Assembly (NCBI RefSeq): GCF_963675165.1
Contig: NC_087390.1
Span: 2,494,001 to 2,558,000 of the forward strand
From: Halichondria panicea
Taxonomy: Eukaryota; Porifera; Demospongiae; Suberitida; Halichondriidae
DNA length: 64,000 bases
Reading direction: 5' to 3'
The notes beneath the pieces were generated by a model, which saw only the letters and a program-made list of their open reading frames with translations, did no database searches and was not told the origin of the DNA. How positions within the stretch are numbered: the first letter of the stretch is position 1; each line of letters begins with the position of its first letter. Shown in pieces: positions 16,101 to 27,700 of this stretch. Position numbers and translations under genes: made by a program.

Positions 16101-16755
16101 TGAGGTGCATGCATATGGTTACACTGCATGCGTGCGTACACACTATAATTATACAGTATATTGTAATACATTGTACTGCCCGGATGCATGCTGTGGTACT
16201 TACAGTTCCTATACATGTTTGTACAGTCTACAGTACAGTGTGCATACTCCTCGACCAATACTCCCCTTCCTTCAGCTTTCTCGCTGTGGAGAGTTTGAGC
16301 GTGTGTTTCCATGCAGTAACTACAACAAATACAAGAAGTTCTTTGAAGTGGAGGTAACTAATAAATAAATGTAGTTTTTTGTACATTTTTGTATACATGT
16401 ACATTTGTAGTTGTGTGTATACGTCTGTAATTAAATTCTGTAAACAAACACATACTGCTATGACTATGTATGACCATCTCTATGTACACAGAGGTACTAC
16501 AATGTGCTATTAGGAGAATGGACTGCCAAATACCAGAGATGCTTTAAGAAAGGTAAACAATCGCTATCCACTCACACTACTACTGCCATGGCTTTTACTG
16601 CATGGTCAGCTATAGGTTGTTGCATGCATGGTGTCAGATTACTAAGTCTTTACTGTTATAATAACTGTCACTTTTTTTTAATACATGCAGGAATGTCCCT
16701 ACTTCAGAAGCAAGCAAAACTGTTAGCTAAACAATTAAAAAAAGACTTGAAATGA
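10192..16755 (+). CDS. TTLL4: Tubulin polyglutamylase TTLL4-like
   Basis: Sixteen exons: 10192-10885, 11163-11300, 11905-12528, 12627-12737, 12916-12992, 13054-13245, 13623-13705, 13897-14082, 14335-14502, 15191-15433, 15544-15589, 15793-15825, 16033-16104, 16276-16353, 16492-16552 and 16691-16755. They sum to 2871 bases, 956 residues. The first three exons give a Ser-rich, disordered N-terminus with an acidic stretch. The TTL ATP-grasp domain follows: NHFPGTFEIGRKDRLWRN, KWILKPPAAARGIGI, GSKFDLRIYVYVSCYDP, RFMHLTNYSINK, GHKWGLLALW, ELFGFDVMLD and LEVNISPSLHSQS, all typical of TTLL4. The enzyme adds glutamates to tubulin and some other proteins. A second in-frame ATG at 10201 has a better context (ACCATGG) and an in-frame stop lies at 10174, so the start is at one of these two. 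Exon 12 is only 33 bases. Confidence 0.93.
11315..11740. mobile_element. 426-bp inverted-repeat element in TTLL4 intron 2
   Basis: Arms of about 42 bases pair at the two ends, beginning ATATGTGACAGGCTCTGGGA and ending in the complement. They include CTCTGGGAAAACCAGA and TATTGGAGCAGA with one mismatch. The element fills most of intron 11301-11904. No target duplication is clear beyond short AT-rich sequence. Confidence 0.75.
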
Positions 16756-16841
16756 CTTATTCAACAGTTAATTTTGTGGCAAATCAAATGTATGTAGTGT
16801 TTTGGTACATGAGAGTGTTAATTGACTTGTGACCATGAAAT

Positions 16842-19100
16842 TCAATAATTCAAGTAGGCTCGGTAATTGTTTGAACGAGTCTTCTTCTTCTGGACTGCTT
16901 CAATCACAAGCTTTCGTTTGTATTCTCTCCACTTGATGGTTTGAATATAGCTCTTCAGTGCAGCTTGTCGTGTGGGATAGAACTCCATTGCTGCATTCTT
17001 CATACTCACCAACGTCTTCCAGCGGTCATAATTCTTAAACACCGTCTTGTTTACTTGGAGTATCTCCACTTTCATGTTTGAGATGACGCTCGTTCCCTCT
17101 CTCCCCTCCCCTACTCCGAAGTAGTCACCCGGTCGTAAGGTGCGTATAATCCACCATCTGATTACTCGTCGACTATCGCCACTGTTGATTGGTCGGTAGC
17201 CTGAGTGACGGTGATTGTGAGTACAGTCTGGTTTTGAGTCAGGAGATTGTGGTAGCTTTTCCTTGGTAATTAAATGAACTTGTGTACTGTTCTTAATGCT
17301 CTCAAGTAGATACACTTTTTCCGCCACAATACAAGTACCTTTGACAATGAAGAACACTTTATCGGGAGGTGAGCTTAAGTCTTTCAATATGAGGGTATCC
17401 GATGGATACTCGATAAGCACTGACCCTTGTATAGCAAAGCGCAGGTAGGTTGGATTCCATAAACAAAACAAATGGTGGTTCTTCAAATACTCCGTACGGG
17501 TATTCCATTCCCACTCATGATTTTTCCTCAACACTTCATCGTAATCTGGTTTGTCTATTTTCAAGAATTCGCAGTCCTCGTTACACACAATTGTTGCCCT
17601 CCTCCTGTCATTGTGAAGGAGTGCCAGTTCTCCAAAGCTGGCCCCCGCTCCTAGCTCACCGATAATCATGGTTTGCTTCTCTCCCGTCTTCTTGTCTTCC
17701 TCCTGCATTTCGACAACCACATTTCCGGAGAGAATAAAATAAAAATTAAATCCAATGTCCCCCTGTCTTATCACCACTTGCCTCCTCTTGAAGGACTCGT
17801 AGTAGAGCACTCTCGCTAGTTCCTTTCGGACGTGGATAGAGTAGCGATCGAAACACTTGAGACGGCTAGTAAACTGATGTATATACTTGAGCTCTTCATC
17901 TGTCCTATTGAAGGACGGTTGCATGAGGATAATCTTAGCTATCAGTGATAGTCCACCGTACGATTTCTGATTAAAGGCACCCAGATTGAAGGTAAGTCTT
18001 TGTGTCTCCTGATCGATTGCAGTTGGCATCATAGTCTTGAGATTTTTTTCAGCAGTTTGTAATCTCTTCTCCCATATTACCTTGTTCTTAACTTGAAATG
18101 CAAATCTCTTAAAGCGTAACTTGTGATTAACATTTTCTTCACTCGGTTCCTCCCTCAGCTCCGAAATGTGCTGTATAGATTTGTGGTGTTCAATTTTACT
18201 GCCAGATAGTGTACAGGTGTTGCTCTCTTCAGCCCCAATGGCACTGCCGTTCATCACCCTCTCTAGGATATGAGGAAACGGGTTTGCGATGCTGGAGCTA
18301 CGTCTGCTTGGGGTTTGCTGCATTCCAAATAATTCCTTTGAGGTCACACTATGCATGTGCCTTTCAAGGATGTGAGGGATCGGGTTTGGAAGGAGGCTTG
18401 AGTTACGTCTGCTTGAGGCTTGCTGCATTTCAGATAATTCCTTGCTGTTCATCAGCTGAGAGGTCACACTATGCCTGTGCCTCTCAAGGATGTGAGGGAT
18501 TGGGTTTGAAAGGAGGCTTGAGTTACGTCTGCTTGAGGCTTGCTGCATTTCAGATAATTCGTTGCTGTTTGTCGACTTAGAGGTCACACTATGCCTGTGC
18601 CTCTCAAGGATGTGAGGAATCGGGTTTGGAAGGCTGGAGTTACGTCTGCTTGAGGCTTGCTGCATTTTAGATAATTCGTTGCTGTTCGTCGACTTAGAGG
18701 TCACACTATGCCTGTGCCTCTCAAGGATGTGAGGGATCGGGTTTGAAAGGAGGCTTGAGTTACGTCTGCTTGAGGCTTGCTGCATTTCAGATAATTCCTT
18801 GCTGTTCATCAGCTGAGAGGTCACACTATGCCTGTGCCTCTCAAGGATGTGAGGGATCGGGTTTGGAATGAGGCTTGAGTTACGTCTGCTTGAGGCTTGC
18901 TGCATTTCAGACAATGCCTTGCTGTTCATCAGCTTAGAGGTCACACTATGCCTTTGCCTCTCAAGGATGTGAGGGATTGGGTTTGGAAGGCTGGAATTAC
19001 GTCTGCTTGGGGCTTGCTGCAGGCTAGACCCAGAATTTGCAATGGAGGGTGGTGGTCCAGTTGAGATGAAATTGGAAGGGTTGATTTCAGACGCAGCCAT
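16842..19100 (-). CDS. Cyclic-nucleotide-binding-domain protein with RRNSS repeats (CNBD2-like)
   Basis: This is one uninterrupted 752-residue frame in a neighbourhood of intron-rich genes. I take the ATG at 19100, which has G at +4. Residues 27 to about 300 are seven repeats of 34-40 residues built from SRRNSSL, NPIPHILERHRHSV and a variable tail. A basic region (RFKRFAFQVKNKVIWEKRL) precedes the first cyclic-nucleotide-binding domain (about 390-510). Its phosphate cassette reads SFGELALLHNDRRRATIV, with the Glu and Arg that hold the cyclic phosphate intact. A second domain is recognisable but its cassette (DYFGVGEGREGTSVI) is degenerate. The layout resembles CNBD1/CNBD2 proteins, known from sperm. 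RRNSS fits the consensus for cAMP/cGMP-dependent kinases, whose regulatory subunits also place such a motif before tandem binding domains. The 3' end converges on TTLL4 with 86 bases between stops. Confidence 0.85.
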   Translation of the reverse strand: MAASEINPSNFISTGPPPSIANSGSSLQQAPSRRNSSLPNPIPHILERQRHSVTSKLMNSKALSEMQQASSRRNSSLIPNPIPHILERHRHSVTSQLMNSKELSEMQQASSRRNSSLLSNPIPHILERHRHSVTSKSTNSNELSKMQQASSRRNSSLPNPIPHILERHRHSVTSKSTNSNELSEMQQASSRRNSSLLSNPIPHILERHRHSVTSQLMNSKELSEMQQASSRRNSSLLPNPIPHILERHMHSVTSKELFGMQQTPSRRSSSIANPFPHILERVMNGSAIGAEESNTCTLSGSKIEHHKSIQHISELREEPSEENVNHKLRFKRFAFQVKNKVIWEKRLQTAEKNLKTMMPTAIDQETQRLTFNLGAFNQKSYGGLSLIAKIILMQPSFNRTDEELKYIHQFTSRLKCFDRYSIHVRKELARVLYYESFKRRQVVIRQGDIGFNFYFILSGNVVVEMQEEDKKTGEKQTMIIGELGAGASFGELALLHNDRRRATIVCNEDCEFLKIDKPDYDEVLRKNHEWEWNTRTEYLKNHHLFCLWNPTYLRFAIQGSVLIEYPSDTLILKDLSSPPDKVFFIVKGTCIVAEKVYLLESIKNSTQVHLITKEKLPQSPDSKPDCTHNHRHSGYRPINSGDSRRVIRWWIIRTLRPGDYFGVGEGREGTSVISNMKVEILQVNKTVFKNYDRWKTLVSMKNAAMEFYPTRQAALKSYIQTIKWREYKRKLVIEAVQKKKTRSNNYRAYLNY
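18280..19025 (-). repeat. Coding tandem repeat, ~117 bp x 7
   Basis: Seven in-frame units encode the SRRNSS...HILER...HSVTS module of the CNBD protein. Units 2 to 5 are nearly identical, while the last (nearest the binding domains) and the first are more diverged. This is the pattern expected when unequal exchange renews the centre of an array. Confidence 0.9.
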
Positions 19101-19474
19101 CGAGATGCGCCCAGGCACTTCTCTCCAACTTAACTGTAGAGATTCTAAAATTAGCCCTATAGCTGGCAGCTAGAGTCTTTACCATGAAAGCGTACGTAGC
19201 CATAGAGATATATTTTTATACTCCAGCATCAAAACAACTCTTACATGAAAATAGCACAAAACTCAAAGACTAGATCTATAGTCTAGTATTGTAACAAACA
19301 GCAAAGATATTGGGAAAACTGGCACACAAAATCAGAGGCATCTACTAATCTAGCTAGCCATTTATTAATTTTTGTGTTCAAGATTGGGCTGTAGATATCA
19401 TTCCGCAGTCAAAACATTGTGAAACCTTCCGAGATATCAACACGAAGCAATAATTATAATCAAAGTCAGAGAAT
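19101..19474. other. Short intergenic spacer
   Basis: This 374-base spacer separates the stop of the TRAF gene from the start of the CNBD protein, both on the minus strand. It would hold the TRAF 3' end and the CNBD promoter. I see no repeat or further exon in it. Confidence 0.5.
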
Positions 19475-22204
19475 TTAGTAGATACTTTCAAGTCCGATGA
19501 GGTCCACCTTGCATTTGAGGAACAAGGTATCATCCTTGACGTAGGAGACGTTGTCAAGGACAGAAACGAGGGCGAATGTGGGACAACCTGAGGCAACGTT
19601 CATCTCATTGCGTGGTCTCTGGAATGATGAGGAGGTTGGTTCAGGACGGAACGATTGGACAATGTCCCGCTGCTTGTTCTGGTCCACCAAGGTCAGATTG
19701 ACTGCCTGTCTGAACGGCCAGGGGAGGAGGGCATCGTATTCCCCTCGCATTAGGGTGATAAAGAATGATAAGTGGGTGCCCTTCCCAGAACCATCGCCAT
19801 TCATGTAGAGCCTTAGACAGAGCTTGTATCCATGGCGACTCGTATAAAATGGAGCAGAATACAGAGATATAGTTTTCCCACTTCTAGCTTCGTTTCTTCT
19901 TCGCAGTACTTCAGGAATCTTCCAAATGAATTTTCCATCGTAGGTTGTAGCTTGTACGGTTTGCAATGTTACACCCATTTCATTAGCGGCTTCTTGCAGA
20001 TGAAATACAGCTGGTTCCAATTTGTCTGTGATATTGTCTCCCATTGTTTTTAATTTTTCAGTTATATCCGCCACCGCTTGGCTTAAAGCTTTGTCCCTCT
20101 CAGTAGCAAGTTTCTCAGTGGTTGGTTGAGGCACGCAGCGAGCGAGTAGGGCACTAGTGTTCTTGAGCTCATCAACAGTCTTGCTCACACATCTTAGATG
20201 AAACACCACGCCCTTGGATTCGTGTTCCTGGAGTTGCTTGGAAGTACCCTGCAGAAATAAAGAATTAAATGGAAAAATAGAAAATCACCAAAGAAAAGGC
20301 TGTGTTGGATTCAAGTGCATGTAGCTAATTTCGACGTACAAAACATTCAATCTCAACAATTTGGTAGAGATTTAAGATTACGCTTAGATGAAGATGCTAG
20401 ACAAGCAAAATTTATTAAACTGAAGGCTATATACAGGTACGTCAATGGCATAGTGATACTGGTATGCTTATAGTATTCATACAAACGAATAGTAATTTAA
20501 TAGGGGAAATAACCAGGGGCTGCACAGACCTTAAATGTGCAATTAGCAACAGTGCACGTAAATGATTGTAAGCGACATTCCTTCTGTAAGTGCTCGCTCA
20601 TCTGTAACAATAAAACAATAGCTAGTACATGCATATATTGAGAAAATTTGACACACAAAAGTGTAAAAAACCACTTAAAATCTGAATCTGCATCTTACCA
20701 TTCCCCTGGCAACTTTGACTCCACATTTGTTGCCACACTCGACCGCAGATGCAAGACAGTCCCTGTCAATATGTGCCTGTACGTGTGGTAGGTAGCTTAG
20801 CAGTGATACCGTACCACATTGGCATACCGTAGACATACGTTCCTGTATGTTTCTTTACAACACACACAGAAATTCAATTTAGTCAATAGGATTATTTTCC
20901 ACACAAATTAACCCAAATTCAATATAGTGTTAATACTAATGATTTAAGTCTACTGTTACTATTATAGAGCTACATACCTACCTGTATATTGCCTCTGGCC
21001 ATTGAAATCCCACACAGATGACACGACACTTGCTGGTAGTAGCACTGCTGTCTATGGACCTCCACTTGCTCTCGGGGCAACATTACCGAGCAACCACTGT
21101 TCGGACACTTCACCATCCCAAACTTGCAATCCCCCTCGTGGCTCTAAAAGTGGTTGAGGTAGAATGATATTAAGGAAATAAAACGGAAAAGAAATAAACA
21201 CAGCTTTGTATAAGAGCAAACTGGGTGGTTACCAAAGCTGCAGTCAGGGTGACTAATGACATTTTAAACAGCTCTTTAATTATACCACACCTATGCTCAG
21301 CAATAGGGTGTGAAGTTGGTGTGCAACTTCACACCTTATGACACTGCACTATAGATAATCTATAATTTCCTCTACCTCAAGGTTCTTACAGAGGCCCTCC
21401 CAGGGACAGTCTTTGTTGGAGCATTTCGCAGTCACGTTGGCAGCTTCTACTTCAACGGCTTTGTCTCGAAAACTCTGTTACAACATTTAATATAAAAAGG
21501 AGAGTTCACAATTACTGCTACATAACTAATCTATGTAAGACATTTGACGCACAATTATTAGCTAGCATAGCCAATTAGCAAAATTGAAGCATGAATTTGT
21601 GTATACAAAGTACGTTACCATTTTTGCAACAAGAAAACGAGCTACCGTTTTTCATCTAATTACAGCGCCAAATAAATTATTGCTGGGGCTTAGGTAGAAA
21701 TTATAATGCGCCCTTAAATCGAGGCTATAATTATGTAAAATTGATCTATGATATATATAACCGCACGCCTCGTAGAGCTAGTAGTATAATATTGCTCAGC
21801 CCCAAACTAGAATTATTTTTTCTTGTTCTATTTCAGTGTGTACCACTGAAAAATCATAATTAAGTCTTTGTGGTGCGCTGTAACTAGAAGATGGTTGCTA
21901 GCGCTATCAAGTAAATCAGCTAGATCTACGATCAGCAGCTTTATACTAAAAACATGCCTCAGGTAGAATTATCATTTCATGGCACACTGGACACAGTATC
22001 TCTCTTTCCCCTTTCTCCCTGCACAAATTACAAAAGCACATGCATTTTATGATAGTGGGTGGTACATGGTATACTAGGCAAGCCCACGTACCTCTCAGTG
22101 AAACAGGCTCCACAGAGCCTGTCCCCACACGTTGCCTGCCTTGGGTTGGTACCACTGATGAGATACTTAGAGCAGAAGATGCAGCGAATATTAGTTCCAC
22201 TCAT
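19475..22204 (-). CDS. TRAF family protein (RING, TRAF zinc fingers, MATH)
   Basis: Seven exons on the minus strand: 22092-22204, 21947-22018, 21376-21472, 20982-21143, 20699-20842, 20530-20601 and 19475-20248. They sum to 1434 bases, 477 residues. The RING runs from IRCIFCSKYL through ATCGDRLCGACF to ILCPVCHEMI and is complete. TRAF zinc fingers follow (CSNKDCPWEG, CKFGMVKCPNSGC, CYYQQVSCHLCG, CLASAVECGNKCG, CRLQSFTCTVANC), then a coiled coil and a full MATH/TRAF-C domain beginning TYDGKFIWKIPEVLRRR and ending in YVKDDTLFLKCKVDL. TRAFs are trimeric adaptors and ubiquitin ligases downstream of TNF- and Toll-type receptors. The exon 2/3 junction uses the second of two adjacent AGs. Broken copies lie at 1-830 and 24438-24560. 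Confidence 0.92.
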
Positions 22205-22566
22205 TGCATGATATGCAGAGGGTAGGCTTTTCTCTCAAAGAGCTAGAGAACATCAAATCACTGTAAACTATCTAACCACCACATCTATTCTGCGCTTGCG
22301 CGCATCCGGTATTCATTAGTTGTTATGCCACCCACACCCACACCTGCACCAGACAAAAATAGTAAATAAGTAGAAAACACAATAATAATTATAGACTAGA
22401 TCTAGTATCGTGCATAAACTGTCTTATAGATCTATACTATAAGTTATAATTATAGACGTAGATCTAGCACTTGTCTATAGATGGTCAAAATGCTATATAG
22501 TAAACACGACATACTTGATTCTTGACTGCAGCGTCACTATAAGAAAGCTTTAGCTCGTGGGCCTTG

Positions 22567-22700
22567 GTTTGTGATTAGTGAGGGGGTGCTCAGCACAATA
22601 GCAGCAGAACCGCCTATACCGTTCGGTGAATAATGTTTTTGACTGAATGGTACTTGCTCTGGAGGCTCGGTCACATTGTAGTGCACCGAGGTACACTACA
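22567..22700 (-). pseudogene. Fragment of a caspase linker exon
   Basis: About 130 bases match the 3' part of the caspase A linker exon at 25893-26033 in the same orientation. Shared strings include 'gtgagggggtgct' and 'gactgaatggtacttgctctg'. Substitutions and frame-breaking changes are scattered through it and no caspase-domain exon follows, so it is a relic of another family member or of a local duplication. Confidence 0.8.
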
Positions 22701-23363
22701 TCATAATTATTGATAGGTCAGGGTGTTTGAGAGAAAGGGGTTTCGTGTACACTTTGTGCGTTAGTTTGAGATCACCACTTCTTAGAGGCTTTCAATGTCT
22801 TGGCTAGTTCACTGTAAACAAAGTTTATATGGATTTTTAGTAACCTCAGTAAAATTTGAAACAGGTATTTCACTACCTTTTTTTTTACAGTGTTCCACTG
22901 TCTGTTTCTGTAACAATTTTAGATAAGTTCTTCAGCTTTTCCGTATCCAATCGTGTGATGAGCATTTCCCTGAGGCACTCTGTTCGGCAATTTGCCTTGA
23001 GAATAATCATTATTATGATGACAGACTGAGACGCAGAGCCAGACCAATATAGTACGTACCACCACTTGTTCAAGGCAGGGTATAGAGGTTGTCCAGCAGC
23101 TCAGATGTGTTGTTCGGTTGTATAGGACTGTTTCTTTTGAGGACATGACTGCTTCGAAGTTGAAGGCCTAGGTGCATGCAAATCGTGCAACGTTTGGTGT
23201 TGCGAGGGGGGTAGTTGACACTTGTCTTTGTTTGGCAGTTGATCTCGTGCTCATTGACTTGCCTATATAAAGTTGGATCATAAACAATCTGTACAATGCT
23301 GTAGATTTATTTGTATAGCAGCTGTGGTTGACTCACGAAGACTATAATTATACACTTCCCTTA

Positions 23364-23640
23364 TCAGTACGAAAAGGTTACTTCACCAAAGAACTTAATA
23401 ACTTCTATACTGGTTTTTGTCCAGAAGCAAGTGAATCCACAAAGGATAAGGCAATCTTCTGGACTGTTTCCTCCCTGCCTTGCAGTGCGAGCAAGAATGG
23501 TTGCCAGAGGTCCATGCATAAGGTCCTCCTCTGTGACACAGTCCATGCAATACATATGCAAGCAAGGGACTCTCCCATGCAGCTTTGTTTAGATCATGGT
23601 ACACACTCATGCAGAGTCACTGACTCAAAGAGAAAAGCTC
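23364..23640 (-). pseudogene. RING-like segment, decayed copy
   Basis: The minus strand shares blocks with the segment at 23867-24070 (a 'gcatggactgtg' Cys motif and 'ctgcaaggcaggga'). The Cys spacing is broken and the frame shifts. I read it as a decayed relative of the neighbouring segment; parent gene unknown. Confidence 0.4.
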
Positions 23641-23866
23641 ATAAATAGTAAGCACTGACCCTCATCATAGTCTCGTGGACCAGCCAATATATTCAGGGTC
23701 TGGGTCCGCGAGACTACCCTCATCATATCAGTGAGTAATCTCACTGTATGAAAACAAGTATGGCATAAAAGACACCCTCATATAAGATTAGAAAGCACCT
23801 CAATGTTTGAAAACACATCCTCATTGAAAATTTTGCAGTCACCCTAATTTGACCTAATAATTATCA

Positions 23867-24070
23867 CATCATACATTTGGGGCATCTTCGGACTGTGTTC
23901 CCTGCCTTGCAATGCAAGCAAGACACACATGCAGCATGGTTGCAAGAGGTAGTGGTTGCTTCCACGTCTTTGCCACAGTCCTCATGGCAATAGATAATGG
24001 TTGGGTTTGCCCGGTAGCAGACAATGAGCAAGTCATCACCCAGAACTTGGAGTTGAGCGGATGACCACAA
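23867..24070 (-). pseudogene. RING-like zinc-binding segment
   Basis: The minus-strand frame includes YCHEDCGKDVEATTTSCNHA, then ACVSCLHCKAG and VRRCPKCMM before a stop. The Cys/His order resembles a RING finger with a final CPxC, but the first pair is C-x3-C instead of C-x2-C and no neighbouring exons were found. It may be an isolated exon of a RING gene or a relic. Confidence 0.4.
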
Positions 24071-24437
24071 CTCAACTCAAACGAAGACTCTTGAGGAGAG
24101 AGACCAACTCTTTCAATGACAATGAGAATGGAAGGACTGCCATTTGCGAAACAACAACAAAATACTTTGCTATAAAAGACAAAAAAAATACATATACACT
24201 TCGCAGGGGAAACAATGGTTCGTTTGTGAGTCTATATACATTTGTACAGCACGCAAGATGATAGTCTAAGGAAGGGTATACACAGTATAATTTGAAGTAA
24301 GAGATCAACTGAGGAATCATCTTTGTTTGCCGGCAGAATTGATCATGAACATGATATGCTTCAGTTATCACAATGCATTATGGAATGTTAACATAATTAT
24401 TTAGTGCATGGGGGGGGGGGGGGGGGGGGAGTGGTGG

Positions 24438-24560
24438 TTCTAGCATGCAGGTATCAATCAGGCTCCATACAGAATCTGTCCCCAAACGTTGCCTGCCTTC
24501 AGGCTTGGGTTGGGAGATACAGTTCCCAATGAAGGATAAGATTTGAGGGTAGGTTTCGAT
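24438..24560 (-). pseudogene. Decayed TRAF RING exon
   Basis: The minus strand matches the first exon of the intact TRAF gene around 'aaggcaggcaacgt.tggggaca' and 'tggagcctg'. The key Cys codons are lost or shifted, and no downstream TRAF exons follow. Confidence 0.6.
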
Positions 24561-24726
24561 CAGTGTGGGTGAACCACCAACAATTAACATAACACATAAT
24601 CATGAATATTAATAAAATACCATCTAATGAAACATAATTATAAATTCACGCACTACATGTATATAAAATATACAACATATAATCTATACCTGCATCAGTT
24701 CTGCACTCGTTAAGAACTCAAAAGTG

Positions 24727-27700
24727 TCAGAAGAAAACTTGAGCTCGAAGTCTAGTGGTTGTTTCGGGAGCTTGCTTGAAATACAAGTGACTATAATCAG
24801 TGCCCACCTTACAGCGGACCTTGGTCATGATGGCCTCCAGCGATAAGACACTGCTGTACATACACAATGCTTTACAAAGCTCCGATATATACCACGATCC
24901 GTGTTGCAAATCCCTATAGGCAACATGACCGGGTGGAGTAGCATAAGCAAATATGAAATCGGCTACATCCGGAATCACACCATCAGCTTTAATCTGTTCG
25001 TTTTGTGTGATTTCCGGGAAGGAACGAAGAATAAATTTTCCGAGAATACTCCCCTCTGGATTTTGCCCGCTTGGACCATCACAGTCAATATCTTCACGTT
25101 CAACATCTACTGAGTTGTCGTTACCTCCGTCAGTTGCCACCATGAAACATTGCGTAGGCCCTCTGCACGCCTGGATAAAGAACATTTTGGGTTTACCTCT
25201 CAGACCAGGACAGTTACGAGCACGAAGATACTGAGTGAGTTCATAAATATCAACAGGCTGGCTGTCTGAGCCTATAAGGTTGCCATTGTCACCATGAGTT
25301 AGTATGCAACACACGAAGCTGTCGTAGTTCGAATGCTCTCTTTCTTGAATGTTGGCAAAAAGGGTACACATTTGGGCCTTGGTGAGGTCGTGGTAGGCCT
25401 CAACATTGAAGCCAAGATAACGAAATGTCATGGTGAGGTTTCGTTCATCCAACTTTGTGCCTTTTCGAGTATCGTGTTTCTTAAAATTTTCATTATTGAT
25501 GATCACTGCCAAACCATGGGGCTGTTTTTCCATTGAATACTTTTCTTCGTGAATCGACATTGGGTTTTCTCCCAGGAGAGGTGAAACGAGACCAAAACTG
25601 AGGCGCACACTTTTGTGCTTGACTTCTCCTCGTATACATGCTCCACAGCAATCAAAATGAAGTTTTTCACCATCGGCCATTGTTCTAACGGTTTTTTGGA
25701 CATGTTCGCTGTAGCTCAATGGTTGTGCATCTGTAGGGATAGGAAAAGGTTCAATAATCTGTAGTCTATAGCTTTAACAAATCATAATAAAGATTGTACC
25801 TTGTGTTTCCTGGTGGTGAGTAGAAGAAGGCTCCACTGGAAACTGGGTCTGCTGGACTTCCTGTTGATCCTGAGAATCTTCGAGCGATTCGGGCGAGCAT
25901 TGATTTGTGGTTAGTGAGGGGGTGCTCTGCACAATAGCGGAAGAACCGCCTATTTGGTTTGGTGAGTAATGTTCTTGACTGAATGGTACTTGCTCTGGAG
26001 CCTCGGTCACACTGGAGCGCATTGAGGTACACTGTTCAGGTTCTTCGATGTTAGCAGCTGGAATCAGTTGGGGCATGTTTTCTTTGAGGTCTTTCTTGAG
26101 ATCGTGCTTGATGGGTGAGGCACTAGCCATGATATTTTGTGGGGGGGAGGCATGTGGAGGTTGCTGCCGAGCTGTGCTTTGTTTAGGACTTCCTTGGATG
26201 GTGGACGGAAGTATCCTTAAATCCTCGGGCTTATTTGGCAATACCAAAGAGTTATTTTCCAACCTGTCTACAGTTTTGTGATATGTAACAGGAGGCCCAT
26301 TCTCCGCCTTGTACATTCCTCCCTGAGTTTGATGAATGGCAAAACTCGTGTATCCTTCTTCAGAACTTGCACTTGCAACAGCTGGTGGCTTGGTCGCGAC
26401 ATATTCATTTGTATCTTCGGGAATAACTCGTCGATTTGCTTCAGTTAGAATTGGTAGTCTCTCACAATCACGGTCCATACTTTGATCACTCCACTCAGTA
26501 TCAGTCATGCTTGTATTTAAATGGGGGTTCCGAATGATATTCGGTGGACTTTCACCAGGAATAGCTGGCAACACGTCTCCACTCGCATTTGGGGGGTAAA
26601 CAGGAGCACTAGAATATTTCCCATGGGTTGCACGGTATCGATCGTCGACATGAACATGCTCTCTGGGGGGGTTATCTGTCGGTAGTGACAAATTGCCTTG
26701 GAACTCACTAGCATACGTGCTCAGTGATGATTGTGGAGTTGTGGCACTTGTAGTTTCGTCGTCGTATCCATCTTGTTGATATTTCGTCGAACTGTAGACA
26801 TCACGATTTTCTCTTGCACCAAGATGTCCATGTTCAGCACCCATGACAGGGAGATTAGGAGAAGGAAAGGGAACTGTGTTTGAGGGGTTGCTGAAGATCG
26901 AGGACTTGAGACCACTAACACTACTTGTCGAGACATCATCATCGAAGCTACTGTACTCGCTGAGTGTAGAGCTACCCACGCTTGTTTGGGTACCGAGTGA
27001 GGAATTCATTGCTGTGGCGAGAGATTCGTTATCTCTAGATAATGGTTGCTGATTGGGGTCTTGTGGTACTTTTGGTTGTTGATTGTGGTTTTGTGGAGGA
27101 GTACCACTTTTTAGTTGGCGCTGTCCTCGTTGCTGTTCCAACACATTTGCACCACGCTGGCCAACAAAAGCATCTTGCTGTTGCTCATTTAAAATTTCGT
27201 GTCGTTTGTCAGCTTGAATAAACTTTTGCTGATTGATTGTCTGAGGGATAGCGGTCTTAGGGGTTATTGGAATTCCAACACTCATTTCAGACATTTTGCT
27301 AGCAATGTGAAATACAGCAGGGTCATTATGCGATTGTTCATACTGCTGATCTCTTCTGGGTTCATATGCCGCTCCACGAATTGGTGTCACTTCTGTTTCA
27401 CGGTTTGTAGGGCCACGTGAAGCTAGTGGAACAGTTCCTTGAGTATTTGGAGTACTAGTGGGTTGTTGATGTTCCACATTTGGGGATCTTTGAGAGGAAA
27501 GTGGACCCCAAACACGACGTGAAGAAGGCGGGCTCTGATCAGGAGTACTTTCAGTAGTTACAGAATCGGGTATATCCATATTCCGGGGAGTATTGAGGCC
27601 AACAATCCTAGAACGTCCTCCAGGTATGTTTTCTTGGTAGTTCTCGACAGTAGTAAAAGTTTGAGATAGTTGCTGACTTGCTGCAATCGTTGGTTTCGAT

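Larger units (their letters stand above)
22205..24720. other. Intergenic region with gene remnants
   Basis: No intact gene was found in this 2.5-kb gap between the TRAF promoter and the end of caspase A. It contains separately listed remnants of a caspase linker, a TRAF RING exon and two RING-like segments, plus a 19-base G-run at 24411-24429. The rest (22700-23340) shows nothing I could assign. Confidence 0.5.

Noticed and set aside
22885-23146. Short minus-strand frames near 23000 containing a Cys- and Leu-rich segment
   Set aside because: No domain, start context or splice partners could be found; too weak to call.
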